Below are positions 1 through 8,741 of a DNA stretch of 64,000 nucleotides, in pieces. Both the position numbers and the translations under genes were made by a program. The stretch is from Edaphobacter bradus. GTDB lineage: Bacteria; Acidobacteriota; Terriglobia; Terriglobales; Acidobacteriaceae. The DNA lies in assembly GCF_025685645.1 (NCBI RefSeq), contig NZ_JAGSYF010000001.1, positions 682,001 through 746,000 on the forward strand. Reading direction: 5' to 3'. Every line of letters begins with the position of its first letter. The stretch's first letter is position 1. The notes beneath the pieces were generated by a model that saw only the letters and a list, made by a program, of their open reading frames with translations, did not search any database and was not told the origin of the DNA.

Positions 1-28
1 CAGATTGCATAAGGTGCAGGTCCTTTCG

Positions 29-520
29 CTAAGAGCGTCTGATTGAGGTTGGCTTCGTGCCCGCGCTGACGCGGATCCGCGGGGAAGAATACGGATCGGT
101 CAGGTCGCCGTAGTCCTTGTTGAAGTATGCCCAGTCGAGCCGTTCTTCTGCTCTGTGGTGCGCTGACTGGGGCGACTTGCGCTTGCCCAGCATCGGGTTC
201 ACCCCTGCGGCAGGCGGAATCTCAACCAGTGTTGAGGGAACATTCCAGCTCTTGTGGGCAGCGATCTCCTGAACGCTCTGGAGCCTGACCGCCGGGGGCA
301 GATGAATGTCCCGCTGCTGAGCCGCTGCAATCAGGTGATGGGAGAAGTCGCGGTGGGGTTGCGATGCCGTTCTGCTGCGCCGGTGGCTCATGCGGACATG
401 GTCGACGATGGCGACTGCCGCCCACACGAGAACGACAAAGCAGACGATCGAGATCGCAAAGAGAACTTGCATGTGTACCAGCAGAATACCAAGGCGCAAA
501 CCTTCCTGCACGCTTTTCAT
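29..520 (-). CDS. Hypothetical single-pass membrane protein
   Basis: 163 aa. One strong hydrophobic segment lies near the N-terminus (about residues 18-40, LLVHMQVLFAISIVCFVVLV), followed by a basic RMSHRRSR patch, which by the positive-inside rule suggests a cytoplasmic C-terminal part of about 120 residues. No family is recognised. The gene is divergent from the FtsB/DivIC-like gene at 619, with about 100 bp between them. A second ATG at 472, directly before the membrane segment, is an alternative start; neither start has a clear Shine-Dalgarno sequence. Function unknown. Confidence 0.6.
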   Translation of the reverse strand: MKSVQEGLRLGILLVHMQVLFAISIVCFVVLVWAAVAIVDHVRMSHRRSRTASQPHRDFSHHLIAAAQQRDIHLPPAVRLQSVQEIAAHKSWNVPSTLVEIPPAAGVNPMLGKRKSPQSAHHRAEERLDWAYFNKDYGDLTDPYSSPRIRVSAGTKPTSIRRS

Positions 521-560
521 TTGCCGCTAAGGCTGCACACGATTCCGTGAAGGTCAGCGT

Positions 561-574
561 CCGTGGTTCCACGG
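561..574. promoter_or_regulatory. Inverted repeat between divergent genes
   Basis: CCGTGG and CCACGG are separated by two bases, midway between the divergent genes starting at 520 (minus) and 619 (plus). It is followed at once by a TATACA-like sequence. It could be an operator or a small hairpin. Nothing else supports a function. Confidence 0.25.
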
Positions 575-618
575 TTATACAAACTTGGTACGCCAATTGC
601 TAATTCAAGGTTTTTCAC

Positions 619-1047
619 TTGACTGAGGCATCGACCGGACTCTGTACTGGAAAAGTCGTGACTAGCCCCGCTAAAACACGTGCACAGAGCAGGCGATCCG
701 TGATCGTGCGCCTGTACGAGTGCGCTCAAGGGGGCTGGAGGCGAGCTGCTACGATAGCCGCCGCGGCACTCGCCATCGGACTTGGATATCACGTCGTCTT
801 CGGGCAGAACGGCCTTACGGTGTACCAGCAGAAGCGCGAGGATGCCCGTACGCTCGCAGGTGAGCTCAAGAGCCTGCAGCGGGAGAACGAACAGCTGAAG
901 AGCCACGTGGACCATCTGGAGAGCGATCCCAGCGCTATTGAGCATCAGGCAAGGGAAGAACTGCACTACACCCGTCCGGGTGAGGTGATCTATACCCTGC
1001 CAGCCAGTCCCATTCCGAACAGTGGCGCCCGGCAGGAGAAGCCTTAG
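619..1047 (+). CDS. Septum formation initiator, FtsB/DivIC-like
   Basis: 142 aa. An N-terminal basic cytoplasmic stretch of about 45 residues is followed by one transmembrane helix (about 48-64, ATIAAAALAIGLGYHVV), a coiled coil rich in E, L, K and Q (about 70-105), and a C-terminal segment with EHQAREELHYTRPGEVIY. The AREEL-x-x-x-RPGE pattern is typical of FtsB/DivIC, which pair with FtsL and FtsQ/DivIB to activate septal peptidoglycan synthesis. The TTG start at 619 has AAGG upstream; a GTG at 658 (GGAAAA upstream) would shorten the protein by 13 residues. The N-terminal extension is longer than in E. coli FtsB. FtsB and DivIC cannot be told apart here. Confidence 0.8.
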   Translation: MTEASTGLCTGKVVTSPAKTRAQSRRSVIVRLYECAQGGWRRAATIAAAALAIGLGYHVVFGQNGLTVYQQKREDARTLAGELKSLQRENEQLKSHVDHLESDPSAIEHQAREELHYTRPGEVIYTLPASPIPNSGARQEKP

Positions 1048-1091
1048 AGCTTAGTCTCCCGAAGGACCCCACATTGTGGTGGTAATGCTTG

Positions 1092-1955
1092 TTATTTCAG
1101 TAGTTTATCCGGGCGTTTCCAGTGCATAAAGTGCCTCTGAATGTCTGGAGCAAACTCCAGCAGCACTGCGCCGATTGCTCCCTCAGCGGAGACAACCAGG
1201 CCACGTTCGAAGGTCAGGCCCACACCACGGTCTGATTGCGGGTAGTAGAAGTTGGAGATGCCTCCGGCCGCGATATTGCCAAGGACATTAGAGATGTTCG
1301 GCTGCCACTTGCCGTTATCGCCCTTGCAGATGACGGTACTGCCCACCGCCCACAGGATCCTCTTATTGAAGCTGCCAGTCCCTTTGCGGAAGTAGCGTGG
1401 GTCCTGATGCAGCAGCACGGGGAAGAGCGCGTTACCGATGATCGCTCCGTCGAAGTAGTCAGTGTAGCCGGCGCCGTAGCGCTTGGCGTAGCCCTCTACT
1501 CCCTGGCCATACTCCGGAAAGCTGTCCTGCGCCTGACCGATGGCCGCGACGATGCCAGTCAGCCCAAACTGGTAGGGCGTAATCGCGCCCGTAATCGCGA
1601 GATCGAACTTCTGCTTGGCGTTAAGCGGGAGAGCCTGGCCACTGTTCACTGCGTTGTAGGTAGGAACCACGCCCAGAAGATACTGCTGTTCCTCTGACTT
1701 GAGTTCCAGCTGGGCCTGCGCCACTCGCTCCTTCTTCAGTTGCATCTCGTCTTTTGGGGGGTCCTGAGCAGGGGGCTGAGCGGCTGGCTGAGAGGAGCTT
1801 TCCTGTGGGGTTGCCGAGGTGGCCTGAGGGGCTGGTTCGTCGGGCAGACCCGCAGCCATCGAGTCGCGCGGACCTTGAGAGTAGAGAGCGGTCGATGCGA
1901 CAAAGACAAACGGGCAAAGAACCCTCAGTAGAGCGGTTGCGGGGAAAAATTTCAC
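1092..1955 (-). CDS. Secreted hypothetical protein
   Basis: 287 aa. A signal peptide is likely (MKFFPATALLRVLCPFVFVASTAL, then YSQG). A low-complexity A/P/Q-rich linker follows (about 40-75), then a short charged helix (KKERVAQAQLELKSEEQQ) and a C-terminal domain with many G, Y and F residues that lacks a known catalytic motif. It appears to be an exported protein of a type common in Acidobacteriota, but I cannot name the family. It is convergent with the FtsB-like gene and divergent from the flavin reductase. Function unknown. Confidence 0.65.
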   Translation of the reverse strand: MKFFPATALLRVLCPFVFVASTALYSQGPRDSMAAGLPDEPAPQATSATPQESSSQPAAQPPAQDPPKDEMQLKKERVAQAQLELKSEEQQYLLGVVPTYNAVNSGQALPLNAKQKFDLAITGAITPYQFGLTGIVAAIGQAQDSFPEYGQGVEGYAKRYGAGYTDYFDGAIIGNALFPVLLHQDPRYFRKGTGSFNKRILWAVGSTVICKGDNGKWQPNISNVLGNIAAGGISNFYYPQSDRGVGLTFERGLVVSAEGAIGAVLLEFAPDIQRHFMHWKRPDKLLK

Positions 1956-2033
1956 TATTACCAGTCTAAACCCGAATATCGGACAGAGTTGCCGTCGCTA
2001 CGGTAGGCTTTCTAATTGGAAGTTGAGGATTCT

Positions 2034-2672
2034 ATGAAATTTGATCTTGAACACACCTCACAGCGGGAAACGTATAACTTGCTGATAGGACTGGTCGCTC
2101 CGCGGCCGATTGCTCTGGTGACGAGCATGAACGAGCAGGGCCACCTGAATGCCGCGCCGTTCAGTGCCTACAACTACCTCTGCACAGACCCTCCCGTCGT
2201 CGGTATTGGCGTAACGAACCGGCCTTCGAGCACCTTTGTCCCCAAGGACACGGCGCGCAACATTCGCCGCACTGGTGAGTTCGTCGTGAATGTTGTGACC
2301 GAGGACATCGCGCAGCGCATGAATATCTGCGCCACTGATTTTCCGGCGGAGACCAACGAGATTGAGATGGCCAATTTCACTACGGTGCCCTCGGATGTCG
2401 TCAAGGTCCCGCGCATCGCGGAGGCCCACGCCGCGCTTGAGTGCCGCGAGTTCACGACGATGGAGATTGGCAGATCGCGAATCATTCTCGGACGCGTTGT
2501 ATCGATCTATGTCGAGGACAAGTTTATCGATCCCGCGGGACCCTACATCCGGGCCGAGGAGCTGCATGCCATTGGAAGGATGAACGGCCTCGGATCGTAC
2601 GTCAGAACGCGCGACGCATTTTTGACCATGCCCCGCATCTCCTATGACGAGTGGCAGAAGGGGAAGCGCTAG
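2034..2672 (+). CDS. Flavin reductase family protein (FMN-binding split barrel)
   Basis: 212 aa. The pattern LIGLVAPRPIALVTSMNEQG...NAAPFSAYN...PPVVGIGV is the FMN-binding split-barrel signature of flavin reductase-like (DIM6/NTAB) proteins. The middle has DTARNIRRTGEFVVNVV and the C-terminal half has the usual AALECREF...ILGRVVSIYV strands. Family members bind FMN and either reduce flavin for a partner oxygenase or act as small oxidoreductases; the substrate cannot be deduced. The ATG at 2034 is chosen because GAGG lies 5 bp upstream; an in-frame TTG at 2016 has no such site. It is convergent with the ABC ATPase gene, with an 11-bp gap. Confidence 0.85.
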   Translation: MKFDLEHTSQRETYNLLIGLVAPRPIALVTSMNEQGHLNAAPFSAYNYLCTDPPVVGIGVTNRPSSTFVPKDTARNIRRTGEFVVNVVTEDIAQRMNICATDFPAETNEIEMANFTTVPSDVVKVPRIAEAHAALECREFTTMEIGRSRIILGRVVSIYVEDKFIDPAGPYIRAEELHAIGRMNGLGSYVRTRDAFLTMPRISYDEWQKGKR

Positions 2673-2682
2673 GATAAAGCGC

Positions 2683-3525
2683 TCAGGAGAGGTATTCGCG
2701 CAGCCACGGGTCGGTGCTGTGGACCAGCTCCAGCGTGGTGCCGTCGAAGACGACACGACCTTCGTTGAGGACGAGAAACTTCGTGCTGGGGTCGAGCCCA
2801 CCGTTGGGGATGGGCTCCATTTTGCCTGTTGCAATGTCGAAGTGGTTCATGGCCAGCACAAAGGCGTCCTGCAACCGGTGCGTGATGAGGAGAGAGGTCG
2901 TGTGGGCGACGTCACGCTGTTTGAGCACAAGCTCGATGATGGTCGTCGACGTGATGGGATCGAGCCCGCCGGTGGGCGAGTCGTAAAGGATGAGGTCCGG
3001 TTTCGAGACAATGGCACGCGCAATGGAAACGCGACGCCGCATGCCGCCGGAGAGCTCCGGCGGGAACTTCGAGATGACCTGTTCCAACTCGACGAAGCGC
3101 AGTGCCTCTACGACACGCTGGTGGGCCTCATTCTCCGGCACGTGCTCCTCATGGAGCCGGTAGGCTACGTTCTCTTCCACCGAGAGCGAGTCAAAGAGCG
3201 CCGACTCCTGAAAGACCATGCCGATGTGAGCGCGCAGTTTGAAAAGATCGTTCTCGGACATCGCAGTGACCTCTTCGCCAAAGACGTGGATGCTTCCCGA
3301 GTCGGGGCACAGCAGGCCATTGGTCAACTTCATCAGGACAGATTTGCCGCCACCGGCTGGCCCGAGGATGATGCGTGTCTCCCCGGGTAGAACGCTGAAG
3401 GAGATGTTCTCTAGGACGGGCTTGAGATCGAATTTGATGGAGACGTTCCTGAACTCAACCACCGGCTCGCCAGGCGCAGGCAAGACATGTTGAGGGACGC
3501 CGCTGGTGAGAAGCTCTTCGGCCAT
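2683..3525 (-). CDS. mlaF: ABC transporter ATP-binding protein, MlaF-like
   Basis: 280 aa. Walker A is GPAGGGKS (about 55-62), the Q-loop FQES (about 105-108), the signature LSGGMRRR (158-165) and the H-loop LLITH (about 215). The sequence matches the MlaF/Ttg2A group that powers phospholipid or sterol traffic between the membranes with an MlaE permease, and the mlaE-type gene sits 7 bp upstream. After Walker B the sequence reads LILYDSPTGGLDP, with Ser183 where the catalytic Glu normally stands. No MlaD or MlaC gene is in the window. Confidence 0.88.
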   Translation of the reverse strand: MAEELLTSGVPQHVLPAPGEPVVEFRNVSIKFDLKPVLENISFSVLPGETRIILGPAGGGKSVLMKLTNGLLCPDSGSIHVFGEEVTAMSENDLFKLRAHIGMVFQESALFDSLSVEENVAYRLHEEHVPENEAHQRVVEALRFVELEQVISKFPPELSGGMRRRVSIARAIVSKPDLILYDSPTGGLDPITSTTIIELVLKQRDVAHTTSLLITHRLQDAFVLAMNHFDIATGKMEPIPNGGLDPSTKFLVLNEGRVVFDGTTLELVHSTDPWLREYLS

Positions 3526-3532
3526 AGCTGCG

Positions 3533-4312
3533 TCACCTGCCGAAGATGCCGATCATTGCGCGGCTCACAAGGAAGTCGACGACAATGATGAAGACCGATG
3601 AGACGACGACGGCCTGTGTCGTGGAGCGGCCCACGCCCTGTGTTCCGCCCTTTGTTGTCATGCCGAAGAAGCATCCCACGGTTGCGATGATGAAGCCAGA
3701 GAAGAATGGCTTTGTCAATCCCTGAACCACGTCCGCATACTGCAGCGCCCGTATGGAGCTGTGAAAGTAGGCAGACGGGTTCATGTTCAGCAGGGTGACA
3801 CTCACCATCGCTCCACCGGCCGTTCCCACCGCATCGGCCACAATCGTCAGGAAGAAGAGCATGATGATGGTGGCATAGAGCCGCGGCGTGACCAGCTTGC
3901 GTACGGGGTCGGTTCCCAGCGCGCGCATCGCATCGATCTGCTCCGTCACTTTCATCGAGCCGAGCTCCGAAGCCATGCCCGACGCGTTGCGTCCGGAGAC
4001 CATCAATCCCGTCAGCACCGGCCCAAGCTCCTTCACCATCGAGAGCGAGACCAGGTTGCCGGTCATCGACACCGCGCCAAATGCCTTGAGCGCCGTGGCT
4101 GATTGAAGCGCGAGTACGCCGCCAGTAAAAAAGCCCGTCAACAGAACGATTGGCAGCGACCCCACACCGATCGAATCCATCTGGGTGTAGATGTCCGCCC
4201 AGTAGCGCGGAGCCGAAAAGACGTTGACGATCGCTCTCCACGACAGGATGGAGTACTCCTGTATGGCGGCGACCTTCTGTTTGGCGAAGTCCTCTGGAGA
4301 GACGAAGGGCAT
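3533..4312 (-). CDS. mlaE: MlaE-family ABC transporter permease
   Basis: 259 aa. An amphipathic N-terminal region is followed by about five hydrophobic segments and the conserved MlaE core (KELGPVLTGLMVSGRNASGMASELGSMKVTEQIDAMRALGTDPV, about 93-136), where the ELG...VTEQIDA stretch is the coupling helix that meets the ATPase. The C-terminal part has FFSGFIIATVGCFFGMTTKGG and ends in a membrane helix. It forms the inner-membrane half of a retrograde or anterograde lipid transporter with the MlaF-like ATPase that follows. It is divergent from the dehydrogenase gene at 4429. Confidence 0.9.
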   Translation of the reverse strand: MPFVSPEDFAKQKVAAIQEYSILSWRAIVNVFSAPRYWADIYTQMDSIGVGSLPIVLLTGFFTGGVLALQSATALKAFGAVSMTGNLVSLSMVKELGPVLTGLMVSGRNASGMASELGSMKVTEQIDAMRALGTDPVRKLVTPRLYATIIMLFFLTIVADAVGTAGGAMVSVTLLNMNPSAYFHSSIRALQYADVVQGLTKPFFSGFIIATVGCFFGMTTKGGTQGVGRSTTQAVVVSSVFIIVVDFLVSRAMIGIFGR

Positions 4313-4428
4313 GTCGAACTCAGGCTCAGAGTATCAGATGCGAGGCCAGCACCGGGGGATTGCATCTCGTTGAGAGGATTGCAGGAACCCCAATGCCAAA
4401 CCGCTTGGCAAATGAGAAAATAGAAAGA

Positions 4429-5496
4429 ATGGCACAGATGACGGCAGTAGTACTGTACGGCAGGGAAGACCTTCGATTGGAGCAGGTGGAAGCCCCACTG
4501 GCCTCGGCCGGGGAAATCGTCGTGCGCGTGGGGGCGGCGCTGACGTGCGGGACCGACCTGAAGGTCTACCGTCGCGGCTACCATGCCACGATGCTCAAGC
4601 CGCCAGTCCTCTTCGGCCATGAACTGGCCGGCACGGTCTACGAAGTCGGCGCAGGGGTGACGGCCTTTCGCGAAGGTGATCGAGTCGTCGCACTCAACTC
4701 AGCTCCCTGCGACCTCTGCTTCTTCTGTCGCCACGGCCAGCAGAACCTCTGCGAAGATCTGCTGTTCAACAACGGCGCCTATGCGGAGTTCATCCGTATT
4801 CCGGCGCGCATCGTCGAGAAAAATACGCTGCATGTCCCTGATGGCGTCCCGTTCGAGCACGCCGCCCTCACCGAGCCGCTGGCCTGCGTTGTTCGCGGGC
4901 TGGAGGAGAGTGGCGCTCAACCAGGCGACACGATGGTGGTCATCGGAGCTGGGCCCATCGGCCTGATGTTCATGCATGCGGCTGAGCTTGCTGGCGTCCA
5001 TGTTATTGCCGTGGTCAAGCGTGACGACCAGATTGCCGCGGCGAAGCTCTTCGGCGCCAGCAGTGTCGTGCAGATCGGCGTCGCAGTGGACGATGTGATC
5101 GCCGCGACGCGCGCGCTTACGCCGCAGGGCCGCGGAGCTGACATCGTCATCGAGGCCGTCGCCACGCCGGCCACGTGGGAGTGGGCCGTCGAGATGGTTC
5201 GCAAGGGCGGCGTCGTCAACTTCTTCGGCGGGCCCCCCAGCGGAACGAAGGTGCAGCTTGACACCAACCGCCTGCACTACGGCGACATCACGCTCAAGGC
5301 GAGCTTCCACCACACGCCCGCAACTTGCCGGACAGCCTTCGGACTCATCACGAGCGGGCGCTTCAAGTGCGCCGAGTACATCACCGGCCAGGCCGCGCTT
5401 GACCAGGTCCCCGAGATATTTCAGCGCATGCTCACGCGGAAGGGCGGGGCTCTGGACATCAAGACCGCAGTCTTTCCCGCAGGGGTGCCGCGATGA
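4429..5496 (+). CDS. Zinc-dependent alcohol dehydrogenase family protein
   Basis: 355 aa, medium-chain dehydrogenase. Catalytic-zinc ligands are visible in CGTD and FGHELAG. The structural-zinc cysteines are in APCDLCFFCRHGQQNLC, and the Rossmann motif is VVIGAGPIGLMF (about 170-181). The substrate is unknown. It is followed with an ATGA overlap by hpnC, so it heads the hopanoid operon and may act on an isoprenoid alcohol or aldehyde, but that is inference from position. The ATG at 4429 is preferred because the domain begins immediately after it; a longer TTG start at 4360 is less likely. Confidence 0.85.
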   Translation: MAQMTAVVLYGREDLRLEQVEAPLASAGEIVVRVGAALTCGTDLKVYRRGYHATMLKPPVLFGHELAGTVYEVGAGVTAFREGDRVVALNSAPCDLCFFCRHGQQNLCEDLLFNNGAYAEFIRIPARIVEKNTLHVPDGVPFEHAALTEPLACVVRGLEESGAQPGDTMVVIGAGPIGLMFMHAAELAGVHVIAVVKRDDQIAAAKLFGASSVVQIGVAVDDVIAATRALTPQGRGADIVIEAVATPATWEWAVEMVRKGGVVNFFGGPPSGTKVQLDTNRLHYGDITLKASFHHTPATCRTAFGLITSGRFKCAEYITGQAALDQVPEIFQRMLTRKGGALDIKTAVFPAGVPR

Positions 5497-6434
5497 GTGA
5501 GCTTGCACTTCCGCAGCATGCCCTGGTCGGCGCTCCGCCGCAATACCTGACACCACTCGAGCGTCCCACGCTCGCCGAGGCGCAGTCGTGGTGCCGGCGC
5601 CTCGCCTCCACGCACTACGAAAACTTTCACGTGGCGACGTTCTTCTTGCCGCGCAAGGTCAGGCCGCACTTTGAGAGCATCTACGCCTACTGCCGCGTGG
5701 CCGACGACCTGGGCGATGAGGTCGAGGATCCCTCCACCGCGCTGCGCCTGCTTAATGCCTGGGGCTCAATGCTGGACGAGTGCTATGACTCTCCTGATCG
5801 CTCCATGCACCCTGTCTTCGTCGCGCTCCACGAGACTGTGCGTGAGTGCGACCTGCCGCGCCAGCTCTTTCACGATCTCATCCACGCCTTCAAGATGGAC
5901 CAGACGAAGACGGAGTATGAGACCTGGGAAGAGCTGCTCGACTACTCCCGTTACTCGGCGAACCCGGTCGGCAGACTGGTTCTCTGGGTCTGCGGATACA
6001 GAGACGAGAGCCGCGCGCTGCTCTCGGACAAGGTCTGCACGGCGCTCCAGCTCGCCAACTTCTGGCAGGACATCGTTGAGGACAAGGAACGCGGCCGCCG
6101 CTACATTCCTGCGGAATCCATGCATCGCTTCGGCGTCGAAGAAGCGCAGATCGAAGGGCGCATCTTTACTCCTGAGTTTCGTTCGATGATCGAGGACCTC
6201 GTCGTGCGCACGCGGCAGATGCTGCATGAGGGTGGAGTGATCAGCCAGCACGTCGACGGCGAGCTGGCGGTTACGCTCGACCTCTTCCGCAAGGGCGGCG
6301 ACGCCATCCTCGACGGCATTACGGCAGAGAACTACGACGTTCTCCGTGGCCGCCCTGTGGTCTCGAAAGCGAAGAAGCTGAGCCTGCTGGCTGGGGCCCT
6401 CATCGACAAGGCCAGGATGGAGTGGAGACGGTGA
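5493..6434 (+). CDS. hpnC: Hydroxysqualene synthase HpnC
   Basis: 313 aa. This is a trans-isoprenyl diphosphate synthase of the squalene/phytoene synthase family. The two Asp-rich Mg-binding motifs are present (YCRVADDLGDE and NFWQDIVEDKERGRRYIP). In the established three-step bacterial route HpnD makes presqualene diphosphate, HpnC converts it to hydroxysqualene, and HpnE reduces that to squalene. Assignment to HpnC rather than HpnD rests on gene order (C-D-E) and the ASTHYENFHVATFFLPRKVR start. ATG overlaps the previous stop (ATGA). Confidence 0.93.
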   Translation: MSELALPQHALVGAPPQYLTPLERPTLAEAQSWCRRLASTHYENFHVATFFLPRKVRPHFESIYAYCRVADDLGDEVEDPSTALRLLNAWGSMLDECYDSPDRSMHPVFVALHETVRECDLPRQLFHDLIHAFKMDQTKTEYETWEELLDYSRYSANPVGRLVLWVCGYRDESRALLSDKVCTALQLANFWQDIVEDKERGRRYIPAESMHRFGVEEAQIEGRIFTPEFRSMIEDLVVRTRQMLHEGGVISQHVDGELAVTLDLFRKGGDAILDGITAENYDVLRGRPVVSKAKKLSLLAGALIDKARMEWRR

Positions 6435-7336
6435 CGATTGCCGGAGCCTACGCCGCCTGCCGGTCCATCGCGCAGCGGGAAGCAAAAAACTTCTATTACG
6501 CCTTTCGCGTTCTTCCGCAGCACAAGAGCGACGCCATGTGCGCCGTGTACGCCTTCATGCGCCGCGCCGACGATATCTCTGACGACGAGTCCATGTCTCT
6601 CCCCGACCGCCGGGTCGCCATGCAGCGGTGGCTTGAGGACTGGCGCGCGGCCCGCAGCAGCGGAGTGACGGACGATCCAATCTTCGTCGCGCTCAACGAC
6701 ACGCAGAAGAGATTTGCAATCCCTGACTCGCTGCTCGAAGAGCTGGTGCAGGGGACGTCGATGGATCTTGAGCCGCAGCCTGTCTCGGCAAGCGGGTTGC
6801 AGACTTACGCCACCTTCGATGAGCTTTACCGCTACTGCTACCTTGTCGCTTCCGTCGTCGGCCTGGTGTGCATTCGCATCTTCGGCTACACCGATCCTCA
6901 GGCTGAGAAGCTTGCCGAGAAGACAGGCGTGGCCTTTCAGTTGACGAACATCCTCCGCGACGTCAAGGAGGATGTCGAGCGGGGAAGGGCCTATCTTCCG
7001 CTCGATCTGCTAGGAGAGTTCGGCGTCAGCATTGACCGGCTCAAGGAACTCTCGAGCGGCGCCGCTATCTATCCGCGCGAGCGGGCGATGCTCTTTACGC
7101 TTGGCTCGCAGGCGGAACAATATTACGGTTCTGCTCAGCGGCTGTTGCCCTTGATCGACCGAGACAGCCGCGCCGCGCTATGGGTTCTCGTTCGTATCTA
7201 TCACGAGTTGCTGCATCGAATCGCTAAGGCGGACAGTGACGTCTTCAGCCATCGCATCAGCGTGCCGACGCTCAAGAAGATGTGGATTCTGCTGCAGGGA
7301 GCAGCGATGGCGCTGCGAAACCGGGTGACGGCTTGA
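6422..7336 (+). CDS. hpnD: Presqualene diphosphate synthase HpnD
   Basis: 304 aa. It is a second squalene/phytoene synthase paralogue with motifs RRADDISDDE and LTNILRDVKEDVERGRAYLP. HpnD condenses two farnesyl diphosphates to presqualene diphosphate. It overlaps hpnC. The start could be GTG at 6422 or GTG at 6431; the latter overlaps the hpnC stop as GTGA and has GGAG just upstream. The N-terminal AYAACRSIAQREAKNFYYAFRVLP is typical of HpnD. Translation is very likely coupled to hpnC and hpnE. Confidence 0.93.
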   Translation: METVTIAGAYAACRSIAQREAKNFYYAFRVLPQHKSDAMCAVYAFMRRADDISDDESMSLPDRRVAMQRWLEDWRAARSSGVTDDPIFVALNDTQKRFAIPDSLLEELVQGTSMDLEPQPVSASGLQTYATFDELYRYCYLVASVVGLVCIRIFGYTDPQAEKLAEKTGVAFQLTNILRDVKEDVERGRAYLPLDLLGEFGVSIDRLKELSSGAAIYPRERAMLFTLGSQAEQYYGSAQRLLPLIDRDSRAALWVLVRIYHELLHRIAKADSDVFSHRISVPTLKKMWILLQGAAMALRNRVTA

Positions 7337-8736
7337 GCGTGCAGAACCACTCCGACGTCATCGTCGCCGGCGGTGGTGTTGCCGGGCTCTCCGCTGCCGC
7401 CGCCCTCGCCGAAGCGGGCGCGAAGGTCACGCTGCTCGAGCGCCGCCCCTACATCGGAGGCCGCGCCTACTCCTACGAGCACCCTGCCCTTGCGGAGACC
7501 GTAGACTCGCAGCACGTCGTCCTTGGCTGCTGCGTCAACATCCTCGACCTGGCCCGCAAGGCTGGCATGTCCGACAGCATCCGGTGGTACGACGAGCTCG
7601 TCTTCCTTGAGCCCAGCGGCCGCCGCAGCTTGATGCGCTCGGGTGCCCTTCCAGCGCCGTCTCATCAGACGCTCAGCTTTCTGCGCGCTCCCATGCTCAG
7701 CCTGCGCGACAAGGCCGCAATTGCCTCGGGCCTCGCGCGCTTCCTTCGCGGTTATCCCGCCGACGATAGCGAGAGCTTCGCCGCGTGGCTCAAGCGCACT
7801 GGGCAGACCGAGCGCGCGATCCGCCACTTCTGGGAGCCAGTCGTCGTCGGAGCCCTCAACGACAGCTTCGAGCGGTGTTCGGTGAAGTACGCTGGCAAGG
7901 TCTTTCACGAGTCGTTCCTGCGCTCGGCCGAGGGCGGTCGCCTCGGCATCCCCGCCGCACCCCTGAGCGAGTTCTTCGCTCCCGTCGCCCAGTATGCGCA
8001 GCAGCAAGGCGTCGACGTGAAGCTCAGGTCCGGTGTTGAAGGCATCGCTCCCAACGGAGATGGCGGCTGGAGCGTTCATTCCGGCGGAACAGAGTACACC
8101 GCGGACTCCGTAGTCCTCGCGACGGACTTCAAGCAGACGAAGCAACTCCTCACAAATCTGCCCGGATCTGACGACGGTCGCGCGCGATTGCTCGAAGTCT
8201 TTGATCATCTCGTGGCCGCGCCGATCACGACCATCCACCTCTGGTACGACCGCGACGTCACCCAGCTCGATCACGCCGTCTTGCTCGACACGCGCATCCA
8301 GTGGCTCTTCGCCAAGTCGCGGATTCGCCGCTGGCCCGTAGAGCGCGGAAGCTACCTTGAGCTGGTCATCAGCGCCTCGTGGCCTGAGCTTGAGATGGGC
8401 AGGGAAGATATCCTCGCATCGGCGATTCGCGAGTTCGAAGGATTCTTTCCTGCGGCGAAGCAGGCAAAGCTGCTCAAGAGCAGCGTGCTCAAAGAGGCTC
8501 GGGCAACTTTCTCGGTGGTTCCTGGGCTCGACCGCTACCGTCCTCAGCAGGCTACAGAGTGGCCCGGGCTCTATCTCGCAGGAGACTGGACCGCAACGGA
8601 ATGGCCATCAACGATGGAGGGCGCTGTGCGCAGCGGCCGGCTTGCAGCAGGAGCTGTTGTGGGAGATAAGCAGCGCTTCATGGCTCCTGAAGTTCCCGCA
8701 GGCGGCCTGATGCGGTGGCTGAGCTCAGTGAAATAG
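7333..8736 (+). CDS. hpnE: Hydroxysqualene dehydroxylase HpnE
   Basis: About 467 aa. The N-terminal FAD-binding motif is DVIVAGGGVAGLSAAAALAE, followed by the amine-oxidase/phytoene-desaturase pattern LLERRPYIGGRAYSY. The C-terminal motif YLAGDWTATEWPSTMEGAVRSGRLAA closes the FAD site. HpnE uses FADH2 to remove the hydroxyl of hydroxysqualene and give squalene, the substrate of squalene-hopene cyclase (not in this window). The start is TTG at 7333, overlapping the hpnD stop, or GTG at 7339; the open frame extends further upstream into hpnD, but the Rossmann motif begins here. Convergent with the DMT genes. Confidence 0.93.
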   Translation: MSVQNHSDVIVAGGGVAGLSAAAALAEAGAKVTLLERRPYIGGRAYSYEHPALAETVDSQHVVLGCCVNILDLARKAGMSDSIRWYDELVFLEPSGRRSLMRSGALPAPSHQTLSFLRAPMLSLRDKAAIASGLARFLRGYPADDSESFAAWLKRTGQTERAIRHFWEPVVVGALNDSFERCSVKYAGKVFHESFLRSAEGGRLGIPAAPLSEFFAPVAQYAQQQGVDVKLRSGVEGIAPNGDGGWSVHSGGTEYTADSVVLATDFKQTKQLLTNLPGSDDGRARLLEVFDHLVAAPITTIHLWYDRDVTQLDHAVLLDTRIQWLFAKSRIRRWPVERGSYLELVISASWPELEMGREDILASAIREFEGFFPAAKQAKLLKSSVLKEARATFSVVPGLDRYRPQQATEWPGLYLAGDWTATEWPSTMEGAVRSGRLAAGAVVGDKQRFMAPEVPAGGLMRWLSSVK

Positions 8737-8741
8737 CCAAG

